A stretch of DNA of 64,000 bases from Polyporus tsugae (taxonomy: Eukaryota > Basidiomycota > Agaricomycetes > Polyporales > Polyporaceae). The position numbers and the translations under genes are program-made. The stretch is from positions 2,666,001-2,730,000 of the forward strand of contig JAHRBS010000004.1 in NCBI GenBank assembly GCA_024305745.1, in the 5' to 3' direction. The stretch's first letter is position 1. Each line of letters begins with the position of its first letter. A model generated the notes under the pieces. It had not been told where the DNA came from. It was given only the letters and a program-made list of their open reading frames with translations, and did no database searches. Shown in pieces: positions 57,414-64,000 of this stretch.

Positions 57414-59292
57414 ATGGCTGACCGCTCGGACATCCTCTTCAGTGGGAAACACGAACGCTCCGACTCCAGGATTCCCCTACTCCCTTATGCCGACTTCAGC
57501 CGACCTTCCTCTCCCACGTCTCCCTCCTCGGCTCGTCTCTACATGTCCCACCTTCCTAGGCGGCGTTTGCTCGTCGCCCTCCTCTCCCTCACGGTCCTTT
57601 CTCTCCTAGCTTTCTCTCTCACCACCTTTGTTTATGCCCCAGAGGAGGCCTTTCAGGTCACCCCCGACCCAGAGGGTGCTGCCCCTCAGCAGCTCGAGGT
57701 GGACCAGGCACCACCTCCCGCCCACTCGACCAATCCTTCCGAGCATCCTGCCAGCTCAGAACCTGAACCAGAGCCAGAACCCTTGCCGGAAGAGGAGTAC
57801 TCTTACTCGCAAGCCGTACTTGGTCCTCCAACCCCCAGTTTCCGCGACAATTTGCGCAACGATACAATGTACATCACTTCTTGGCCTTCTGCAGGATGGA
57901 GTGAGTCCACCTGTACCACCTCCTATTTCCGTGTGTTTTGATTATTCCCTTCAGCCAACGACGTTATAGCTTTCGCTAACCTGATATACCTCGGCTCTCT
58001 CACCGAGCGTGTCCCTATTGTCCCCATGTTCACGCCCTCCCACATTGGTGGCGATGCCAACACTATCGCCTTCGGAGAGGTCTTCGATGTCCCCCGTTTC
58101 ATCAACGAGTCAGGCATCGACATCGTCGAGTGGGACGAGGTCAAGGACCCTGAAAGCGATGTCGTAGATGACCTTGGCTGTTGGAACGTCTGGGAGACCG
58201 TCCAATCCCACGAGCACCATCCAAGAACCAGCGCTGCGCCGGATTGGATCAAGCTCGGTGAGTGTCCGCGGCTTGGAAGCTGTCGTTGTCATGTGAACTA
58301 CCTTCTCGAATTGACTCTGTTTGACAGACTTGTCATACACCAAAGCGCCCGACTGGGTGAAGATGCTTCCCAACTACGAGCATGATTCGTGCAGCACCTT
58401 CATGGCGCTCACCCGCCTCAGCTACCCACAAGAGCGCTCTCGCAACATCGGCCATGCCGAACCATCTCCGCTTCATAACGCTGTCTTGGATCCCGACGAC
58501 CATTTGTTGTGCTTCGACTACTTGTACTATGCTTGCGCTCAGCAGGTGAGCTCTATGTCCTGTTCTCCTTTGGACCACTCGTTTGACTTTCCCTTGCTTT
58601 AGTCGTATGAATATGATTACGACTATGCTCCCATGTGGCGGCATGTTTTGCGCCATGCCCACTGGACGAAGCGCATTGAGATGATTACGGCGCACTACGT
58701 GCGGCAAATCTTCGATCTACTCCCCGGATCCGATGTCCTGCCTGTACATTTCATATCCTTTTTATCCAATTTGACGGTCGCTGACCGCGTTGCCAGTACA
58801 TTGCCGTTCACATTCGTCACGGAGACTTCGCCAACTGGTGTTGGATGGCTGAAAATCCAGAGGATTGTTTCGCGCCCATATCTGTCATCGAGCGAAGGGT
58901 CAAGTACGTGCGGCTTATCGTTTCTGCTCAGTCTACCCACTAACCCAATCATATGTTCCAGGGAGGTCCAAGACGAGCTTCGTAACCGCAAGGGCCTCGA
59001 GATCCCCTCGACCCGTGTCGTCATCACGAGTGACGAGAAGGATCCCACGTGGTGGGAGCAAGTCAAGGCGCTGGGCTGGAAGACCGTCGACCACGATGCG
59101 TTCCGCACCGCGGAGATCTTCGGGCGGTGGTATCCGGTCGTGCTCGACGCGGCCATCCAGTCAACCGCAGTGGGCTTCGTGGGGACGGACCGCTCGACGT
59201 ACTCCATCCTTTCCCGACGTAGGGTGGAGTCATGGCATGACGGCGCGACGCGCACCCTCATGTGGGGCTACAAGGGTGCCGACGACCATTAG
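57414..59292 (+). CDS. GDP-fucose protein O-fucosyltransferase family protein
   Basis: Start MADRSDILFSGKHERSDSRI. A signal-anchor helix RRLLVALLSLTVLSLLAFSL at about residues 49-68 indicates a type II Golgi/ER protein, followed by a Pro/Glu-rich stem (EPEPEPEPLPEEEYSYSQ). The catalytic part begins FRDNLRNDTMYITSWPSAGW and continues in later exons with NDVIAFANLIYLGSLTERVP, IVPMFTPSHIGG and FDVPRFINES. The key motif IAVHIRHGDFANWC (HxRxxDF, GDP-fucose binding) follows, then STRVVITSDEKDPTWWEQV and VVLDAAIQSTAVGFVGTDRS (TxxSxxS-like), where the family places the donor-binding loop. Stop at 59292. Several short introns. It transfers fucose from GDP-fucose to Ser/Thr. Fungal protein acceptors are largely unknown. 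Confidence 0.85.
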
Positions 59293-59889
59293 GTGCCAGG
59301 TGTGAGTGCGACTCGTGCGGCGACATTTTCCTCGATTTAGACCTTCAGACTCATGCACCGGACACTGAGGAAGGCCGTTATATATATCATGATCAATGTT
59401 GTATGCTCGCTGCGTTGTTCGTGCTAAGTACAGTCTGCTGCAATGTATCAACTGCATCCGGTGTTCGAGCTTTAGTGGCCTCCCAGATAAGATGTGGTCG
59501 GCCATCCTCGAGCAACACTACGAAAACCTCTCCGCCCCTCTGCAAAATGAATGACATCCCGGGCATTCCTCCCTCAAACCAATATGCGTGGATTGTTGTT
59601 GGATGCAGTGCTTCTACAAACTGTGTTGTTCTCGTTTAAAGTCGGAGTGTAAATGGCGTAGTCTAGGTAAATATCGCAATTGATCATCGATGCAAAATCA
59701 ACGACATTCTATAATAGCACTAAGTACATAGCACCAGTCTGTGGCGGGGCCTAGACTACTGTTGCTAGAGTACTAGTAAGTAGAGCCAAGTGCTCTTGGG
59801 TAACATTACCACCACGACTACTGAGCATCACCGACAAGCACACCCGACCGCGGAGAGAAGCACGCCTCATCGCACGTCCGCCCAGCGTC
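59293..59889. other. Intergenic before the FBXO21-like gene
   Basis: 597 bp, AT-rich around 59640-59760. No gene is supported. Confidence 0.5.
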
Positions 59890-61998
59890 ATGCTCAACAT
59901 CTACGGGTCTGAACTTCCTGTCGAGCTTTACCTCCATATCTGTCGTTCTCTCGGACCACCGTCCTCCGACACAATCAAAGTGCTTGTCAACCTCCTTGCG
60001 GTGAACTCATACATACGCGCCATCGTCGCCGGACTCCCAACCTGGAAGGAGCTATACGAGGTGCGGTATACCCATGACGTTTCCGAGAAGGAGGAGCTCC
60101 GGCGCCGGCAGTGGGGAGACGACTACTGCCGTCTCTACTTCGAGCGCCGTGCCCTGGACCACCGAGCACTTGGCCTCGTCGACGAGATCCGAACGGAAAT
60201 CCCCGGGCGGTCCCAACGCGCGCTGATTCTGGCAAAGGAGCTGTCCTTCGACGTCTGGGACGCGCTGGACGAGGAAGTCAACTTACTCCCTCCGACATAC
60301 TTTCGCGACCCCCTCGACCCGTCTCCCGACAGACCCTCCGAGTCGCACGCACTGCCCAGGAGCTATTGGGCGACGGCCGTGCAGGGGGTCATTGCAAGGT
60401 ACTGGGCGGTCACAACGTGGCATCGCGCCGCCCAGGGCGACCTTACGGTCAACGAGGAGGACGTGCTGGCCGCCTGGTCGGCGTTTTTTGGATGGTCACC
60501 CCAACAAGTGAGTCTGCCTGGTATTAGTGTCGCAGTGGGGCATATTCTCATCTTGATCGTTTTCTGGCAGATCGGCCGCGAGTTCGATTATATCGCGAGA
60601 GAATGTCGTGACGGTGCCTTCGTCCCCGGTGGCCCTCCCACTCGCGGAAAAGTCGTTTGGAGCCAGAAAGATCCAGATTTTAACTTGAAGCGAGTCTGCG
60701 CCGCGATCATTGAGTGTATGAGGTCGCTGGAATTGCTTAGAGACGATTGTATGTGGATATCCTCGCCTGCTCGAGTATATGAACTTTCAAGGACGCTGAT
60801 GCGATCACCTCATAGTCAACATAGAAGACACCGAACACGTAGTCAACTCCTATCCGCATGTGATACTCACAACGGAAAGGGACTTCGTACTGACCACCTT
60901 TGCGAAGACGTGGATCTTTCTGGCCATCTGCCGCCGCCTTGGGCTGGTGGCGTACGCGATAGTGGCCTCTGGTTCAGACAATCCCATCTGCGTCGTCCGG
61001 GCCGTCGCGGCTGGAGAGGGTTCGTTCCTCGTCGACTTCGCCTCAGATCCCTTCCCTTACCCAGCCGCCGATATTCCCATATTGAAGAGAATACTCAACG
61101 AAAGCCCCGGGTGGCTTCCTCCTCTTTCCATCAAATACTTCTTTATACACTCTATGAAGGAGGCCGCTCGGAACTTCGCGCTATACAACGAGCACGAGGT
61201 CGCGGAATGGTCCAACGCCCCTCAGGAAACGTGTCTCCTCGCGTCTCACGCTGCACAATGCGCCCTTGCGACTACAACAACCCCCCTCTCGGACGCCTAC
61301 ATCATGTTCCCTGAGAACATATCGGATCTTCTTCCTCTGGACGGTCACCCCATCCTACTCGACGCGCTTCTATCGAACGCGCCGAGCTCGGACGGTCCCG
61401 TCAACAACGAGCACGTGGCGGGCGTCAAGGCCGCTGTGCAGCAACTGGAAGACCCCGACAACCTGGTCATGCATCGTTCTCAATATCCCGGGCACGACCT
61501 TGGTGCTGTTGGGAAGGTCGTCATCCACAAACAAGAGCCCGAGGGGGAATCGGCAGTGATCGTCGGTTGGAAGGTACGTTGGCAACGTCGTGCTCCGTGC
61601 CTTGCACCAACCGTCACTGACTGAGACACGTGCAAGTCATCGAAAGAAGACAGTCAGCAGATCGTGTACAAGGTCGCCACAACTTTCGGTATCGAGTACT
61701 GTATGTGTTCTCCGATATTTCCGCCCTTGAGTTCACTTTGAATTCGTGCGACCTCTACGTGTCTGCAGGGCAAGACACCGATTTCAAGTATGTGGGACTA
61801 TCCCAGGTCGATGCACAAATCCTTCGTGAAGATTCTCCTCAACTTGGACGATTCGTCGAGGATGTTTCATATTCAGAGGTGGACTCTGAGGGAAATCCGA
61901 TGAGATTTCTGTTGACGGCAGAGATGCGGATGCGATACCCAGAAGACGATATTCCCGAGATCTCGATGGCCCCATGCCTCGCAGTAGCTGATACATGA
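59890..61998 (+). CDS. FBXO21-like protein: F-box, transglutaminase-like and YccV-like domains
   Basis: Start MLNIYGSELPVELYLHICRS, an F-box-like opening (LPVELYLHI). The next segment is VNSYIRAIVAGLPTWKELYE, then RRQWGDDYCRLYFERRALDH, VDEIRTEIPGRSQRALILAK and the SirB1/transglutaminase-like region IGREFDYIARECRD...KVVW through VVNSYPHVILTTERDFVLTT and NPICVVRAVAAGEGSFLVDF. The C-terminus is YccV-like (GAVGKVVIHKQEPEGESAVI..VGWK, YVSAGQDTDFKYVGLSQVDA). It ends at 61998 after about four introns. This order is that of FBXO21, an SCF substrate adaptor that also has a hemimethylated-DNA-binding-like domain. In-frame joins are clear at 60508/60571; those near 60749-60815 and 61575-61640 are approximate. 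Confidence 0.78.
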
Positions 61999-62249
61999 GC
62001 CACGAGTTCACTCGCGATATGGAAGGCCACTGCATAGGAAACCTATATCGTTGCATAATGCAAGATAGTGATTCCTCGGAGATATATGGATAGCTAGATT
62101 TAACGCCCTCTGCAAAGTCGATATAAGACGTGTTGGAAAAACCCTAGACGCCGTGACTGGAACAGAGCGCGCGAGACGGTCACCCTAACCATACACTCCA
62201 TCCCAACTTGAGTTTTCCTACACCTCAAGTCAATCGAGTCTCAGGTCCC
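61999..62249. other. Spacer between FBXO21-like gene and its broken paralogue
   Basis: About 250 bp, no feature seen. Confidence 0.4.
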
Positions 62250-63990
62250 CGGTTATGCTCAACTCCGGAGATCGTGAGCTCCCGTCCGAGTCGAGATCTA
62301 TACCCACATCATCAGCCTCCTTCCACCCGCACCGGATCCATCGACGCTCAAAACACTTTTCAGCCTCCTCGCCACCAACTCCTACTTAGGCACCATCGCG
62401 TTTGTCATCCGATATGGAAGTCTTTTTACGACGCCCTCTACTAAACCCACAGCGTCCCCGAGAATGAAGTGCGCCGACGCTCGCAGTACGGAAACGAGTA
62501 CTTCAAGCTCTAGTATTTCTCTCGTCGCGAACTCGGCCACGACGGCCTACTTCTGGTCGACGCAGTCCGCACGGATGTCGCCGGACGTGGAGATAAGAGA
62601 TGGTCGTACGGTGTACTGCGTAAACCCGTTTGACATTGGGCTCATGCAATGAGCTTCAGACGATCCAGATGAAGAAAGGACTCTACTAAGTTCTGACTCT
62701 CACTTCTTTCTCGACACAACCGAAAAGTTCAAGCTCAACTTCATTGCCAAGTCGTGCATATTTGTAGGCCTCTGCGATCGTCTTGGATGGGACACCCGCC
62801 CTCTTTGGACTCCAGGTCCTGCGCCGAACCTGTGCATTGTACGCACTACTGATACTCATCAGGACTATCCGGTTTTCGTCGATCTGTCCTCCCAAAACCC
62901 CAGGGCTATACCTCTTCGTGCTGCAATTTAGTAGGAGTATTACAATCCAGACGCTGAGCCGACCCAGACAGTTCAGCTGAGGTCGTTGTTCACCGCGTCC
63001 CTTCGCGAAGTGGGACTGGACATGCCTATTTTTATGGAACGCCCAGGGGAATACAACGCATACGCGGAAGAGAACCAGCTCGCGAAACACGCCTTACAAT
63101 GTGCACGGGCCATTCATGCCTTCTCCTAAGATACTCCCCTCGTTTTCGACGAACGCATGGTGGACTCGATGGCCAAGTCATAGTATACCTCTCGGGCGCA
63201 ATCCGCTCCGGGAGACCAGGTCCCGGTGTGTCCCCCAGTGAGCCGCTGAACCGACTTGCCGACTTTGCTCGGCACTTCGACGCATTCAACGGGAAGATAC
63301 GGAGGCGCCGCGATCTTCTCGAGCATGATATCGGCCTCGTTGGCAGAATCGTGGCCATGAACGTTGAACCCCGAGCGGTACGTAGTGCCGGGCTTCATCA
63401 CGGGTTGGGATGTGCGTAAAATCTGTGGATAGTACTTCATGCGGCAGTCGTGATGGTGTCTACGTTGCAGGTCTTTCTGTCGAGAGGCAAGGAAGAAGTG
63501 CGTCACAGGATTATGATTCGCGGCGTCGTTCAATCCAGTAGGTTATCTTGTGTATGCTCATACAGAACCGTTATTAACCCATAGACAAAATCACCATACG
63601 TGAGTGGATATATCTGAATTCCGAGTATATTCATCTCTACTCGGGATACACTGCCAGTGAGCCTGGCGACTACCGGTACCGCTTCACTGGAGTCAATTTG
63701 GACGGTACGTCGAGGACGAGGACGTTTCATATACAGATTTCGATGAAGCTCGGGGAGAGACTCCACAAACAGGCAAAGCGGAGAAAGTGACTGCTGAGCT
63801 TAGATGACGTAGTCGTTACGACGAACTCAGGCTATCTAGATCTCGGGGATGAATCTGGCAATGTGGATGCCGATCCGTATGCATCATATAGAAGCGTATC
63901 GATGCGAATGGGACGATAATATACTTATACCGTGGACACTCCTCGTGCGACCATGGACGACTGTTATTCGGACGAGGATATCTGGGGCAA
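62250..63990 (+). pseudogene. Decayed tandem paralogue of the FBXO21-like gene
   Basis: Translating across frames recovers pieces colinear with the upstream gene. IYTHIISLLPPAPDPSTLKT, LLATNSY and WKSFYDALY match the F-box start. NEVRRRSQYGNEYFKL then a stop, and YFSRRELGHDGLLLVDAVRT match the next block. CIFVGLCDRLGWDTRPLWT, NLCIVRTTDTHQDYPVFVDL and AYAEENQLAKHALQCARAIH match the transglutaminase-like half, and VSGYI...YSGYTASEPGDYRYRFTGV resembles the end of the YccV-like region. At least six stops (for example 62442-62444, after KL near 62509, near 62650, 62930, 63127 and 63181) and several frameshifts exclude a working gene. It may run past the right edge, and the last 200 bp cannot be assigned with certainty. 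Confidence 0.72.
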
Positions 63991-64000
63991 CGTTGGGCCT

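Overview
The window is nuclear DNA of a mushroom-forming basidiomycete (Agaricomycetes). The support is dense genes with many short introns (about 45-65 nt, GT...AG), basidiomycete-type transposons (a chromodomain Ty3/Gypsy element and a KDZ transposase with its cysteine-cluster domains), and above all the order beta-flanking gene, HD1, HD2, mitochondrial intermediate peptidase. That order is the hallmark of the mushroom homeodomain mating-type locus (MAT-A / HD locus). The species cannot be fixed from the sequence.

Layout. (1) 1-15 kb is a transposon island. A decayed Ty3/Gypsy element on the minus strand runs off the left edge. Its 416-bp LTR ends at 4934, and it has inserted into a KDZ transposase gene whose remaining 5' part covers 4935-7250. 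A second, full-length chromovirus (8836-14941, plus strand) has two 442-bp LTRs and a perfect GTATT target duplication, but its pol is dead. Its stops are almost all TGA, and the RT and integrase active-site Asp codons read as Asn. (2) 16.3-23.9 kb is the mating-type core: beta-fg (+), HD1 (-), HD2 (+), MIP (-). HD2 has a complete homeodomain interrupted by introns. HD1 has no recognisable homeodomain. (3) 24-48 kb is a run of housekeeping genes: a DDT/WHIM chromatin protein, a FAM32A-like protein, a TMEM115-like protein, COG1, a seven-helix membrane protein, SEC61 gamma, a PPR protein, the glycine decarboxylase P-protein, an ARMH3-like protein and an RSC9-like protein. (4) 48.4-56 kb is sparser. 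It holds an HXXXD acyltransferase and a 570-bp pogo/Tigger-like non-autonomous DNA transposon with 27-bp perfect terminal inverted repeats. (5) 55.1-59.3 kb is a divergent pair, an SLC35C-like (GDP-fucose type) nucleotide-sugar transporter and a protein O-fucosyltransferase. (6) 59.9-64 kb has an FBXO21-like F-box/YccV protein followed by a broken tandem paralogue.

How the parts fit. HD1 and HD2 proteins from different mates form the heterodimeric regulator that controls dikaryon development. Here all DNA contact through a homeodomain would have to come from HD2. The transporter and O-fucosyltransferase look like one Golgi/ER fucosylation pathway sharing a promoter region. Exon joins were worked out by hand from splice motifs and reading frames. 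They are firm for HD1, HD2, MIP, beta-fg (first five exons), SEC61 gamma and most of the DDT/WHIM gene, and approximate elsewhere.
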